DNA of 64,000 nt from Nereocystis luetkeana (taxonomy: Eukaryota; Sar; Phaeophyceae; Laminariales; Laminariaceae). The stretch is taken from assembly GCA_031213475.1 (NCBI GenBank), contig JARUPZ010000011.1:248001-312000 (forward strand). Reading direction: 5' to 3'. The notes below the pieces were generated by a model. That model did not search any database. It was not told the origin of the DNA and saw nothing but the letters and a program-made list of their open reading frames with translations. Shown one piece after another: positions 23,064 through 34,048 of the stretch; positions within the stretch are counted from its first letter, which is position 1, and each line of letters begins with the position of its first letter. The position numbers and the translations under genes were made by a program.

Positions 23064-24107
23064 CGACAGTGACCCAAAACAAATTCCATGTGTTTTCAAC
23101 ATATTTCTTCCATAATGGGTACCAGGGTATTTATTTTCGACTAAGCGTGGTGTGTGGTCTGATGTGCTGCTCTTTGTGCATGCTGGAGCAAGAAAATATG
23201 TGTTTTCCAGTGACATGGTAAGGCATTTTCGGGGCTGGGAGTGAAATAAATATCAAAATACTCGCGATCTTCGTTCTTTCTATCTCCATCTTGATTAATG
23301 ATCAACAATATGGGACAATATAAAGCGATTTCAATCTCCAGAAGAATAGATAACTCGCTATTCAGAATCGGTAATTCGGTCTCTCTATCACCAACACTAC
23401 ATTGACGCCATACTGTATCTAAACGAAGGCCAAAACAATATATCTCATGTGGTACGCACACATGTTTCTCGGGGGTCGTGGTCCTGGGAGTGAAGGGAAT
23501 CGAATCGAGGTCCTCTTATATTCTGATGTGTACGGATCTTTAGGGTGGCAGGCTGTTCAGATATTTTGCGTTTGTTGAGATCAAGGTACGAGCGAAGACC
23601 CAACTCAACCCCCAAGGGCCCGTCTTGTCGAGGACATTTTTTTCCCATTTGATTTATTTTTGTTCTCTATTTTAGTTCGCCTCTGATTGGCCGAAGTGTG
23701 AATCACCAAGCAAAGATTCTCAAGGAAAAAACAAAACAAAACAGCGCTATTGTCGGTTAGCCTTTGAACGTTTAACGGGCTTGAAGTTGCCAATTTCCAT
23801 TGCCGCTGCCGTTGATTTGTTTTCGATGCCTTCCGGAGATGACCACGATACATCCAAGGTCGTCGTTCATGGAGTACCTGAAGTCTTTGTCGTGCTGAGA
23901 AGCAACCGCTTGAACTCGTGTGTCTATGCTGTTGATGCTCACAAGCTTGGTTGAACTGGAGCCAATACAGGTGTCAGCACGGCCAACGTTGCTTCTGTTG
24001 ATTGTGGTCGGCATTGCAATATCGACGACTAAAGCTGCGGCGTTTGCCTGAACTGAATGCCCCTGGTCGAACGAAACATGTTGTGTTGCAAGCTACACTC
24101 AGGGCAC
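23064..24107. other. No supported gene; contains a dispersed 60-bp repeat
   Basis: Open frames up to 106 residues (23,141-23,461 -) show nothing recognisable. The segment 23,555-23,615 recurs at 48,167-48,223 and is annotated separately. Confidence 0.35.
23555..23615 (+). repeat. Dispersed repeat family C, copy 1
   Basis: The run GTTGAGATCAAGGTACGAGC and the following AAGACCCAACTCAACCCC align closely with 48,167-48,223. The sequence next to each copy is unrelated. Confidence 0.7.
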
Positions 24108-25332
24108 ATCTTATGAAGTCGGAAACTAGGATTGAAAAAAGCCGATTTCCGATCGGTTATTTTTCCGACTGGATTGTGAATAGCTACCTCTCTTATCGTC
24201 CATCGGATCGAAAACGCAGTTTTCGGATTTAACAGACAAATCGGAAAAATGGGAACGAAACGAAAAATGAGAACGGACATTGTTTTTTAGAAAGCAAACC
24301 AATTGTGTACAACTCCAAGCAAAAAAGTTGACAGTCCTGTGGGGCTGTACAGCAGCCTCCGAATGAGCTGTCGCTCAGGCTGGAAGTCCTCGGCATCGCC
24401 GCGGCAGCCAGCATCTAGAGAAATCACAATAGAGCCAGCGTATATCGCTTTTTGCGCCCACCCGAAGGCACGAGATGGAGCATGACCGTTCTGACGAGCT
24501 CCTCTAGGGGTTTCGCAGGATCATTTTGGATATCTGATACACCACATGGTTCAGGAGATACGGCTTGGTTCTCATTTTAGGCTTCGTTCCCATTTTTCCG
24601 ATTTGTCTGTTATTTTTCGGGGGACCGGAGACGCTTGGTGTAAAGGAGTGAGTGAAGGTTGACCACTCACTGCTGTAGCCCCAAGAAAAAAGAGCAAGGT
24701 AGACGGAAGTCGGTCCCAAACTGCATCGCCGTAATGCTCGTGTGGTCACAGAGGTCTTAATCTTACAGCAGCTGCGTCCAACCACACACACATGCTGATG
24801 TCTTGCTCCTTCATCGAGCAGCGTGCCAGCTTCAGACGCGAGACGTTCTCCTTCACCTCGTCCTGGAGGCCATCAACACTCTGGATTTCTTCGACAGTCG
24901 CAAAAGCTACAGCCAGCGCAACAGTTGGTGAAATGTCATCGATACCGCACACTGCGGCCATCGGGTTCGTACGTGCTGCTGACGGGCGTAGATGATAATG
25001 TATCCCGTTGACCCGAGTCGGGCAGCAGAAGTGACAGCAGCCAAGCCAGCGTCGCCGATGTCGTGGTGTGGGGTCGTGTCGCATGTCGTGTTGTGTGAGT
25101 GTGACACTCGTACGAATAAGCATCGGGACGTTTTAACATTTCCGATGCATTGATCCGAATGACGAGTTGGATCGAAAATATCAGTTTTTGTGATTGTCTG
25201 GTCCAGTTGGAAATCATAACCGGAAATTCTTGGGTTGAAAAGGCTCTTGTTGAACTGCATAGCATTGCCATTTTTTGTCTCCAATCGGAAACCGGGCTTT
25301 TCAATCCTTGTTTCCGATTGCATAAGAAATGG
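24108..25332. mobile_element. Inverted-repeat-bounded element, about 1.2 kb
   Basis: The left arm, about 24,110-24,155 (starts TCTTATGAAGTCGGAAAC), is matched in inverted orientation by about 25,283-25,330, at roughly 80% identity by eye. A second, inner inverted pair links 24,223-24,272 with 24,568-24,617 (AACAGACAAATCGGAAAAAT core). No target-site duplication was identified. The outer pair encloses a candidate two-exon gene on the minus strand. It may be a DNA transposon or simply nested inverted insertions. Confidence 0.5.
24287..24961 (-). CDS. Candidate two-exon gene, unassigned, 132 residues
   Basis: Exon 1 runs from ATG at 24,961 to 24,767 (65 codons, phase 0) and ends at a good donor, GTAAGA. 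It encodes MAAVCGIDDISPTVALAVAF then TVEEIQSVDGLQDEVKENVS and a basic Cys-containing stretch. The style is two amphipathic helices resembling a four-helix-bundle N-terminus. Exon 2 is 24,490-24,287, preceded by AGCTCGTCAG, and encodes NGHAPSRAFGWAQKAIYAGS, IVISLDAGCRGDAEDFQPER, then a hydrophobic end and stop. Both exons are phase 0 at the junction and the 276-bp intron is a plausible size. The ATG context (CCCGATGGCC) is favourable. I do not recognise the family. Inner inverted-repeat arms flank exon 2, which hints at a mobile origin. Confidence 0.42.
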
Positions 25333-26018
25333 CTTGTAAGAACTCTGGAGCGGTGATCAAATTGACTTTCTTTTCGACTCCTCTGAAATGTGTACTGGTG
25401 GGCTCGATAGCCGGACTTTGAAATGTATGCACATCGATGACTAGCATCCCTTCCGTATGCGCGCAAATCGGTTAGGTGCCGAGTCACCCCACGGTAGGGG
25501 TTGCACGTTTTGGGCCGAAGGTTTCTGACCGACTGAGTTCCCTAAATAAATGAGGAACCAGCAGTTGATATGAAAAAGTTACTCGTATATTCGTTCTATG
25601 ACTAGCGCATAGAAGTGCCGGTCGGTGGCGCGAATAATTTTCTTTCAAGTACTGTATCGGGTGAAATATTGAGCTCCTGATGTGGGGGGCTCAGGAGCTT
25701 CTGGTGCACCCCTACCGTGGAACAACAGGTTTGCTATTAATAGCAATTTTTGTTTGTACAATGTGCTCTTTTATATTAATAATGAGCCCTCGTACGCACG
25801 ATCCAAAACAAGGACGGCGTACATATCCGCCTCGCAGCGGATTGGGTGGGGTTTAACCGTCGGGCATCTTTTCCTACAGTATTCTCGCATCTACAATATA
25901 CTTTGTTCCATGAACATTGGTTCGCTTCTCCGTTGGTACAGTTTGGGTATTATATATATACAACGCTCATTTTGGTCATCATGACATTCTATCGTGACTG
26001 GTTCGTCCGTGGTATGTT
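25333..26018. other. No supported gene
   Basis: Only short open frames are present (up to 100 residues at 25,682-25,984 +), with no recognisable motif. Confidence 0.35.
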
Positions 26019-26663
26019 TTGATGCTCGCAATCGTGAACGGGTGGACGACAGGCATGGTGTCCCCAAACCATCCAACCCTGGCTTTGATGGTGATCCTTA
26101 TGGTAATTCGAAATTTGGTATACTCTGTATACGAAATTTGGAAGAACACTTTACCTCCGGTACCTCAATATCCGTGTAACCTATGTTTTGTTCAGACATA
26201 CATACATGTGTTGACGGCAACGCGTGGCTTCTCATACGATTCCAAAGACTTTCCAACCGATGTATTGCAACAAATACTTCTCAAAGTATCTCAACCAAGG
26301 TATACCTTACACCCACTACTTCGAATATTTTGGGAAGCGATGGCTACCAGACGACGTTATGTGAATCACCTCCTCTGGAATCTCGGGGCATCCAGAAAAG
26401 AGACCATAGTTTCCATGTTTTTATGTTTGACAGATTGTAAACCCTCACTCTTGACAGCCCGGTTTGAAAGAAAGTACACCAAAGACCAGTTGTTTGTGGA
26501 GTTGGTACATCAACATGCTCAGCTAAACTGGTACCCTAGTGCTGAAAACACGACAATGCATACTTGCCCCAGCTATGCATGGAGAATATTTTGCGTTAAA
26601 TATTTGCGTCAAAAATTTACCACCCCAGCACACCTGAATGCTTCCGAGCCAGTACTACTCTAA
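26019..26663 (+). CDS. Longest open frame in the window, 214 codons, unassigned
   Basis: A plus-strand frame is open for 643 bp and opens with TTG-ATG. The product has a hydrophobic start (LALMVILMVIRNLVYSVYEI) that could be a membrane segment, followed by a hydrophilic region with many Tyr, Cys and His and no recognisable domain. In random DNA of this composition and size, one frame of this length is not very surprising (my rough estimate is 0.2 expected). It lies opposite the strand of the beta-helix exons, inside what would be an intron. I keep it as a candidate only. Confidence 0.22.
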   Translation: MMLAIVNGWTTGMVSPNHPTLALMVILMVIRNLVYSVYEIWKNTLPPVPQYPCNLCFVQTYIHVLTATRGFSYDSKDFPTDVLQQILLKVSQPRYTLHPLLRIFWEAMATRRRYVNHLLWNLGASRKETIVSMFLCLTDCKPSLLTARFERKYTKDQLFVELVHQHAQLNWYPSAENTTMHTCPSYAWRIFCVKYLRQKFTTPAHLNASEPVLL

Positions 26664-26877
26664 AACTCTTGTCCATACAATGCTTCTTACGTAGAATACC
26701 AAATGAACATGATGGTCTCTCGTGAGATTGGGCCACACTAAAGGCTTCGTCTGTATACGCAAATATCTAACATGGCATGAGACAATATCAATTCGGAAAC
26801 AGATAATCTCTATACAGTGTCGGAGGTAGAACATTCTAAAACCCAGTGCACACATAATATTCGTAAGCGCCTCATAC

Positions 26878-26961
26878 CTCCGCATATTCCCGCATGGTTG
26901 TCGAAGAAAGAGAGGTGGCCATAGAGTCTTACGGTTGATCCTAATAGCGAACTTAAGGCAC
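26878..26961 (-). CDS. Beta-helix repeat exon (84 bp, one pmp-like rung)
   Basis: Acceptor GCTACCAGCAG, 84 bp, donor GTATGA; phase 1 at both ends. It encodes GALSSLLGSTVRLYG then HLSFFDNHAGICG and ends in the split Gly-Gly. The L-S-F-F-D-N-x-A box is the best-conserved part of the family. The frame is clean. It lies 1.1 kb below the 28,057 exon on the same strand, as expected of consecutive repeat exons. Confidence 0.75.
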
Positions 26962-28056
26962 CTGCTGGTAGCAATACGGGTTGTGCGGGTATTCAGTACC
27001 CTCGACGTAGCACGACGTCAGCACCCTATGCACGCGGTTACGGTTTGGAATATGCACTTCCTGACAGAGATGGGTGTGGCGAGCAATCTCAGGCACAATT
27101 AAAGTTGCCACCATGGTTTTAGCATGCGAGCTTGCGATAGAGGTTTGATTTGTAAAGTTCAAGGTTCCTATCTATTATGCGTATCGGGCACATTGCATCA
27201 AGCTACTCGTATTATCGTTAGTAAAGGGTGGCAAATTATGCCCACGACACATGGCCATCCACGCGCACCTCGCACCAATGGCATCAAAGTTCGAGCCTGA
27301 AAGTACCAGACGACGCTTGACACACTTGAGGCTACTCTCAACGGGGGGATAACTATCTGTCACCCAGAAACCAAATTTGGAACAAAATGTATCCGCAACC
27401 TGGCGCACGACGCAATTGGTCTAGAACGTGCCCACCAAAAAGCTTCACCCCTTACAATAGAAAAACTTTAACTACTTGGTACGGAATCGCAAACAAAACT
27501 GTGGTACCTGGTAAGTTCCGTTTTGCAACTGCGAAAACACACATGCATACCAGATAATTAAGCGGTTGAAGCAACAATGATGGGTACTATCGGTTGTCGA
27601 GGAGCCATGCTGGTCAGAACTATTTGAACAAGAGAAAATGCCACTGTTCCATGACATGGCTCGGACAACGGGTTATTTTAACCCATGGGTTGTGCCTCAT
27701 ATCTAGCGACAGTTATCTAACAGAGCTCTTTCTGTTGGCAAGGAGATAATCAGGTTCGTTCTCTTGATCAATGCAGTTACGAGTACCGGCACTATCGACA
27801 AGTGCATCGCTGGCAAGGGTCGGTTGGGGTTGAGCAAAACAGGAACACCGAGGAACTGGCGTCTTGAGTTGTACATTCCATCACGCTACAGACATTCCTT
27901 GAATACTCGAGCCTATAATAATAGAGAGTACCGAATGAGCTATGAAAACTCGATACCACACTCGTTGATATCATCGAAAGTGTTCATCGCTAAATATCTT
28001 GGGTGCGCCAGTCAACGGTACTACGATAGCATTTTATACCTCAACATGTCTCTCAC
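26962..28056. other. Putative intron; possible decayed repeat exon near 27.2 kb
   Basis: On the minus strand at about 27,185-27,265 an acceptor-like GGTGCGAG precedes a frame starting GARGW. A shifted frame then carries PPFTNDNTSS, reminiscent of the family F-x-N-D box, but the donor and the frame are lost. Other open frames here (27,472-27,657 and 27,764-28,063) have no recognisable motif. Confidence 0.3.
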
Positions 28057-28140
28057 CTCCTAGGCCTGTCGCTATATTGCTGAGGAAACTTATGTTGCCG
28101 TCGAAAACGGCTACGGAATCCCCAATCGCCTCGAAGGCAC
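28057..28140 (-). CDS. Beta-helix repeat exon (84 bp, one pmp-like rung)
   Basis: Acceptor CATATATTCAG, 84 bp, donor GTGAGA; phase 1 at both ends. It encodes GAFEAIGDSVAVFDGN then ISFLSNIATGLG, closing with the split Gly-Gly. All family positions are present: G-A-F at the start, V-x-V-F strand, N-I-S-F-L-x-N. Only about 620 bp of intron separate it from the 28,761 exon, the shortest spacing in the series, suggesting these two are true neighbours in one transcript. Confidence 0.77.
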
Positions 28141-28760
28141 CTGAATATATGCATTGGGTAAAACGTGTGTTATGATCCCATCGAATGTAGAGCAACGACT
28201 ACCCAGAAGGCCCTGCGAAACGTAGCCACCTTCTTTAATAAAAGTACCATACCACAGGGCAAGCGGACAATGGTCTGGCGTAAACCTCGTCTATATATAT
28301 ATGGTGCATTTTACGTACGCGAAATATGATGAGCCGATAAATTAGTTGAGTGAGAAACATTGACACAAACATCTGCTTCTGGACATTATTACGAGTTTGG
28401 TGTGTTACTACGCCGAGCCAGCCCGGAACCCAACAAAAGCAACGTTCAATCACGGTTCACTACTAACGGGCAATATGAGACAACCCCAAACCTCGCCGTG
28501 TCAGGCACGATCTCCAAGCGGTGGTAGTTGTCAACACCGCACAACGAAATCATGTGTCGGACGAATGGCCCTGGGAATATCGGCGTGATATACTTCATGT
28601 CACAGTTGGTACCCTAGCCGCTAGTGTCATTGACAATGCCTGGTCGCGCACATGACTGATACATTTGTACGACAAAGCCGGAGGCATACATATGCTTTGA
28701 GCTCGTCCAGCGCGACAAACACCACGGGTTTGTATAGGTAATTTCGGGGGCTATTCTCAC

Positions 28761-28844
28761 CTCCGTTTCCCATGGCTTCATTTTTTACAAACGACACGGT
28801 GCCCTCGATGTTGACCGACCCATTTGTGATCGTACTGATGGCAC
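28761..28844 (-). CDS. Beta-helix repeat exon (84 bp, one pmp-like rung)
   Basis: Acceptor ACACGCCCGCAG, 84 bp, donor GTGAGA; phase 1 at both ends. It encodes GAISTITNGSVNIEG then TVSFVKNEAMGNG and ends in the split Gly-Gly. The frame continues open beyond the donor for some codons, but the GGAG/GTGAGA junction is strong. The S-V-N-I strand and S-F-V-K-N-x-A box match the repeats at 40.9 and 47.4 kb. Confidence 0.78.
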
Positions 28845-31360
28845 CTGCGGGCGTGTATTGGTAGTTTGTAAGGTGCTCAGCATACGCAGCAACGGCAAAA
28901 AAACGGCAGCCTGCAGTACTGCGGTACTGAGAGGTTATTCGTGTTGATGAAAATTACCATGTATTTTAACTACAATACTACCGGGGAAGCTTTCATTTTT
29001 TGTCTGTGTACCTGGCGTTGATGCTTGAACATGGATTTTTCGAATCAAGTATTTTACCGCCAAGTGTTACAACCGTCTAACCGTGTGCGAGCCATTGCTC
29101 CCGAATCCATGTATGTACTTTACGATCCATAAGTAAGTCTAACTCACCCTTACTTAGTGCCCAACATACTCCAAACAGAAGAAACTCCATACCGCATCTA
29201 TTTTCGAACTGACAAGGCCGGGCTACGCGTAACCATCAAATACACCACCCTCAAAGAAAAACACAGGAGACGAACTTTGCAGCACCAGGGCACAAACTAA
29301 TGTCGAAATATGGTTCGCTAACGTACCTATTCTCTCTTGTCCGTTTTCATGCCAGCGACAATTGCCGAAATCTCCCCTGCAGTTTTATTTCAACTACACT
29401 CAGGGGGAACAGAAAGTCGAACCTAACTGAGCTCCCCTGCGCTACAAGGCTTACGGACTTCAAAAACACTCCTGTCGGTCGTCGTGTTATCTAGTAGGTT
29501 CCCACTGATATCCCTGCGGTATTTCATTTCGTAGCGTTTGTACGTCGCGGTCCTGCACTACTTCCTTTTCCGGGTTGAAAACAATCCACTGTGTCATGGT
29601 TTCCCCAAGACTTAGTATCTTCGGAAATACTTTTTTTTTTAAACAAGTTAGGGTCGATCTTAACGAGGACTGTTTTTCGGTCAGTATTTTCCCGAAATTT
29701 CGATACTTTCTCGAAATTATTTCGAGAAAAGACAAACAAAATCCGACCCCGAAAAATGACGTCTTGAAGTGCTTTGGGGTTTTCAAGAAACTTAAGTGCA
29801 CGGCTGTAGAGGATCGATCAGCCTCGCCGCTGGAGCTGTGCCACTTCTCGGGAGCGCACAAGGCTGACAGGAGTCGTTCCTGAGGTCATTCGCAAGTCAT
29901 GGCAGAAGGCGCAATAGCTTTCTGGGCCCTAGTGGCCGAGTTCACAAGGTGACCGCACCATGGTGGCCGATCGACTGAACTCGGTGAGGGCGATAGCTGA
30001 GACTTTGTCGCGTTGGGCAAGCTTCGGGCGTTTTTGCGTGACGAGTTGGTGATGGATTTCTGTCCCCAAGGCACCGACACCTGCCTACGAGTCAGACCGA
30101 TGACAGTGGGACCACCGAACGTATGGGTTCCGCGAGCGCTGCTGCTGCTGGGACGGTTTTATGCCGGGTGGGCGATTACTTCCCGAGCCAACTGAGGCAC
30201 TTACTCGATAAGATTCAACCCTCGCTGAATTTGGTGAAATGCCGAAATTTCAGCAAAAAACGAAACGTAATGCGCGTCCTTAAAATCGACCCATAGTTCA
30301 GTTCCTTGCATCGTGGTTCCGCACTGTACCATTTGCCGGTACGATTAACGAGCTCGCAAACAAAATAGTGTTGTCGTTGTAATTGCCCTGAGGTCGTCTT
30401 CAGGAAGTACTTCCTTCAGATACGAGTTGCGCAGTAGAGAGTACGTAGTACCACGGTACGACCTGCCGGGGCCTGAGACTAGAGCACATCGGGTGTCGTT
30501 GTCCTATGAACCTTAGGTATTTCATTCTTTGGGTGAGACGTATTCTGCCACAGTACGTGCTGGGAATGTTTTTGTTTTCAAGCTCACTCCTACGACCTTT
30601 TTTAGAATAAGATGTAGGAACGAAGTGCGGTAAAGGCAGTCTCTCCGACCGCCCCGGTGCCGGGGGGGGTGCACGTATTGACTCAGTTGTCAATGGATTC
30701 GGAGGGTAGTCGATATAATTCGAACCTGCTGCACTACCAAGTTAGGGGGCAATCGGAAGAGACGTAAATATACAGCGAGCGGCCAAGCTCCACGACAACC
30801 ACAGGCAGTCTAACGATGGGGTTGAGATCTCTGTTGTTGCTGTTGCTGCTGCTCCCCATGATGAACGTATGACGGCAAGAGCGCTTCCCTTACAATCGGG
30901 CAAACGTCGAACCCTAATAAGAAGGGGCGTCAAGTTCAATACTTGCATCTCATCGTCGTGTAATCCCAGCAAACGCTGCTTTCAGCCTACCAAAACGCAA
31001 GATCCTGTGCGCGGTGTAGGGGGGTCTCGGTAGGCTGCAGGATGTATGGTCTTTTATAAACCTTTTCTGGAAAAAGTTGAGTGCACCCCTTGGAAGTATT
31101 GTCAGACTTAAGGCCCCGACTTTCGTACATCCGCGACCACATCGGGCGTGGGCGGAGTCGCAGGCGAGTGCCAACTCACCGCAGCAAAGCCCGCCCTTAT
31201 ATCGTATATGTTGCTTTAGAACCAATAGTACGACATGCTCAACGTTCTATATGCTCCGTTGGCCTCCAAAGGTGGCACGTGCTACGACTGTGCACGAGTA
31301 TACAGCAGTAGTAGCCTACGTAACATAGTCCAGGATTATTTTCTGTTCGGTATATACAAT
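28845..31360. other. No firmly supported gene; a few weak exon candidates
   Basis: On the minus strand at about 29,090-29,215 a frame of about 45 codons includes RCGMEFLLFGVCWALSKG, with a GTGAGT donor directly after it. It could be a signal-peptide exon, but it is short. A decayed repeat-like stretch (GALSLTILPRGALNFF) lies on the minus strand near 31,040-31,115 with no good splice sites. A perfect 11-bp palindrome is at 29,707-29,729. Frames at 29,487-29,883 are open on both strands and unassigned. GCT/TTG triplet runs occur near 30,140 and 30,835. Confidence 0.3.
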
Positions 31361-31800
31361 ACTATATCCGGGGTATATTCCCGTCGATTACCCTGCAATA
31401 TAACTCGGTAAGCTATGAACGACATTCATTCATACCCATACCCAGAAGTTCTTGGTGTTGTTTATGACCTTCAAACTCATACTTAACATTATGTCAGTTC
31501 TGCAGGCCCATGACACACAGTTCCCGGGGGTATGGGTACGACTACCCGTATCAATACAAGGCCTTTGTGCAGGGTCAATACCCGGCATGTAGAGTGAATA
31601 CCGGGGAATACCCCCGGTACCCGACACCTTGTATAATATATATGTTGGGATGCTGGTAAGGGTACTGGTACAAATCTCATATGCCCGCCCGGAACGTCCG
31701 TGGGTTTTTGTAAGACATCCATACAATACCCGGAACTTCGGTAAGTTCTTTAAGGCTTTCATACCCGTACCCGGAACTTCTGTAAGTTAGTTGTGGAAAA
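31361..31800. repeat. Degenerate TACCCG-rich minisatellite
   Basis: Short motifs built on TACCCG/CCGGTAC recur. A roughly 45-bp unit (CCCGGAACTTC, then GTAAGTT) is seen at about 31,729 and 31,770, with a third weak copy near 31,440. Minus-strand open frames across it are by-products. Confidence 0.5.
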
Positions 31801-32089
31801 CGTTCGTACCCTTACAATGAAGCCATAATTAATTCCTACAGAAGACAAGTTTGTACCAATACTTGATCAACATACCCTGGAAATAGATATTTTAAATTTC
31901 ATAGCAGCTAGGAGATTACGGCATCTATGGCTCTTACCGTAGTCCAGGTACACGGTAATGGTATCGCTTAAAACTGATTAAGTGCTGCTTACAGCATTTT
32001 CACGCTCACATCATCATGCAGGCATCGTGATGCCTCAGAATAACCCCCCCTCCCGTTGGATATAGGTTGGTTAGCGTCTGTTGGCAACG

Positions 32090-32900
32090 ACGCGGTAAAA
32101 CATGCCGCCCACCATTTGAGATAGACAACCAGTGTACGAGTACCGCTTTCTTCTTTTTTTCTTGGTAGTCGGTCTAGTTCCATTATTTGTGCGAGGTGAA
32201 TAACCTTTACTTCGCACACGGCCAATCATTGTATCACAAGCGTTATTACCAGGACGCAGCTCACCCTTCATGCGACTCGCCCAAGACCTGATAGCGCGTC
32301 ACGCTTGGTCCAAGCAATGCCTGCCTGGCAGGTAAAAACCCGACGTGTTCCGTCTCGGCGTTGTGAGGATTCCAGAGGCCATGGTCGTATGACTACAGCA
32401 ATGCATGATATCGAGCACATATCTCCTATCGACTACACCCCCCCCCTATACTGACGAGATACAGAGAATTTATGGACCGCATGCGAACACGGGGGATGGT
32501 TGGCTATACCTATTCTCGCGTCGAGTCATCGCACACAGTTTGCTGTTTCGTTTGATCCATTGATTTAGTAAGTCCTTACGTACTAGTTTGGGGCTACGGT
32601 ATGTCACACCCCCAATTAATTGCCCATTAATTAGACGCGGTTATCCACATAGAGGAGATTCCGTCTTACAACCAATTCTTAGTAGGATACAGGTCACCCT
32701 TCATGTGGCTCGCCGAATGCCTCACGGCGCTTCGCGCTTGGTGCTAGTGACGTCTAATTGGTCGGTGGAATCCCGGGGTGCTCCGCTCTGGCAGTGTAGG
32801 GATGAGAGGGTCCATGGCCCTACGACTACGGTCATGAATGATACCGGGTATGCCCTCCCCCCCTCCACCCCCCCGATTGGAGACTGATGTGATGGATAAA
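32090..32900 (+). repeat. Repeat family D, paired copies 1 and 2
   Basis: Two copies of a roughly 240-bp sequence sit head to tail (about 32,240-32,465 and 32,650-32,890). Shared landmarks: CACCCTTCATG followed by CTCGCC, then a CACGGCGCT-type block, a TGCTCCG/TGTTCCG block, TATGACTACAGC-like, ATGCATGATA-like, a C-tract, and ATACTGACG-like. The same paired arrangement recurs at 42,165-42,900. The first copy also shares AAAACATGCCG and AGACAACCAG blocks upstream with the 42-kb pair. Confidence 0.7.
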
Positions 32901-33468
32901 TGCTCAGTTGGACAAAAAGTAACTCCTGCTGTAAACGACCTGTGTATCACACCGACGAGACTGCTGTCGGTGGTTTCGCCTGCCCCGATGAATAATGGGC
33001 GAATACTTTGCAAACACGTGTGGACATCCTGGAGCCTTGAACGGTGTTTATGTTGTTAGGGGTCTAAGCTTGCTGCCTGTTGCTATTTTTTGTGTGTTAT
33101 TTTGGTTATATAGTCTGTCTAGCCCCGCAGGAGGAGCGCGATATCGATACGACCAACGAATGTCGACACAGTATGGCGCCTGCGGGTTTCTCTTTATATC
33201 TATTTTTTTCTGGTTGGCATTATTTACGTGAATGATACTTTGAAGCGTACAACGATATCGGAGGCACATACATATCAACCATTTATTTTCCGACTGACGG
33301 GGTTCCCCACCTGAAGAACTAAGCAGCATGGTTAAATAGTGCAGTATATTTTGTCATATACCCCGGCCATGGGGCTGTTCATGAGTTCCCAATTATTACG
33401 CGTACGCGTTCCCCACTGCCAGGTTTGAATGATGTACATAAGTTTTCAAGCGAAGGGACCCAGCGTAA
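32901..33468. other. No supported gene
   Basis: Open frames of 73-93 residues overlap on both strands and lack recognisable motifs. Confidence 0.35.
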
Positions 33469-33702
33469 CTAGGGCATCGGTGCAACACGTCCTTTCAGCG
33501 TGTCCCGTACGTCGGCAAGGCCTGCCATTGTCCCACCGATTTCACGACGAATTTCCTCCACCAACTTTACTAAGACCACGTTCGGAAGAACACGCGCAAA
33601 ACGTTGTTCAACAAGAGTTGTTGTCAAGTATTGAGCCCGCAGCCACAGCACAGGGTCCGGGATGAAATAATATAGCATGTGTCGAGGCTCGAGGTTCTGT
33701 CT
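33469..33702 (-). CDS. Candidate terminal exon, unassigned, 77 residues
   Basis: A textbook acceptor (pyrimidine-rich CCATCTCTCTTCACAG) opens a frame of 78 codons ending in TAG at 33,469-33,471. The product reads RQNLEPRHMLYYFIPDPVLW, then LRAQYLTTTLVEQRFARVLP, NVVLVKLVEEIRREIGGTMA and GLADVRDTLKGRVAPMP. The regular helical composition and absence of rare-looking codons suggest real coding sequence. No upstream exon was identified and I do not recognise a family. It shares the strand with the beta-helix series but has phase 0 at its start, so it probably belongs to something else. Confidence 0.38.
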   Translation of the reverse strand, partial: RQNLEPRHMLYYFIPDPVLWLRAQYLTTTLVEQRFARVLPNVVLVKLVEEIRREIGGTMAGLADVRDTLKGRVAPMP

Positions 33703-33840
33703 CTGTGAAGAGAGATGGCAGAGGTGGTACCGATGTGTTATTATTGAAGATCACTTGTACGGAGAAAAAAAACAATGGTTTGAAATTGGCATTTTTTAAG
33801 TGGCCATTATTGAAGGAATCCGAATCTTGATATCAGAGAT

Positions 33841-33932
33841 CAACAGGAGAAGAGGAAAGGAGAGGAGAAAGCGAGAAAAGGAGAGAAGGAGGAGTGGAGC
33901 GGAATGAGTGGAGGAGAAAGAGGTGTGATCGA
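33841..33932. repeat. Polypurine GA-rich tract
   Basis: About 90 bp are almost entirely G and A on the plus strand, with irregular AGGAGA-type motifs. Confidence 0.85.
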
Positions 33933-33954
33933 GGTAGCGCTGACCTTCGTCTGG

Positions 33955-34048
33955 TCATCCTGGAACGATCCCCACTCTACGGGCAGTTGGAGTAGACCTG
34001 ATCATCATGGAACAATGCCCACTCTGCTGGCAGTTGAAGTTGACCTGA
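33955..34048. repeat. 47-bp unit, two tandem copies
   Basis: 33,955-34,001 and 34,002-34,048 align end to end with a few substitutions (TCATC(C/A)TGGAAC(G/A)AT start, TAGACCTGA/TTGACCTGA end). Confidence 0.88.

Noticed and set aside
26152-26235. Possible rung exon ending GGAG before GTAAAG
   Set aside because: The required phase contains a stop and lacks the G-A start and N-x-A box.
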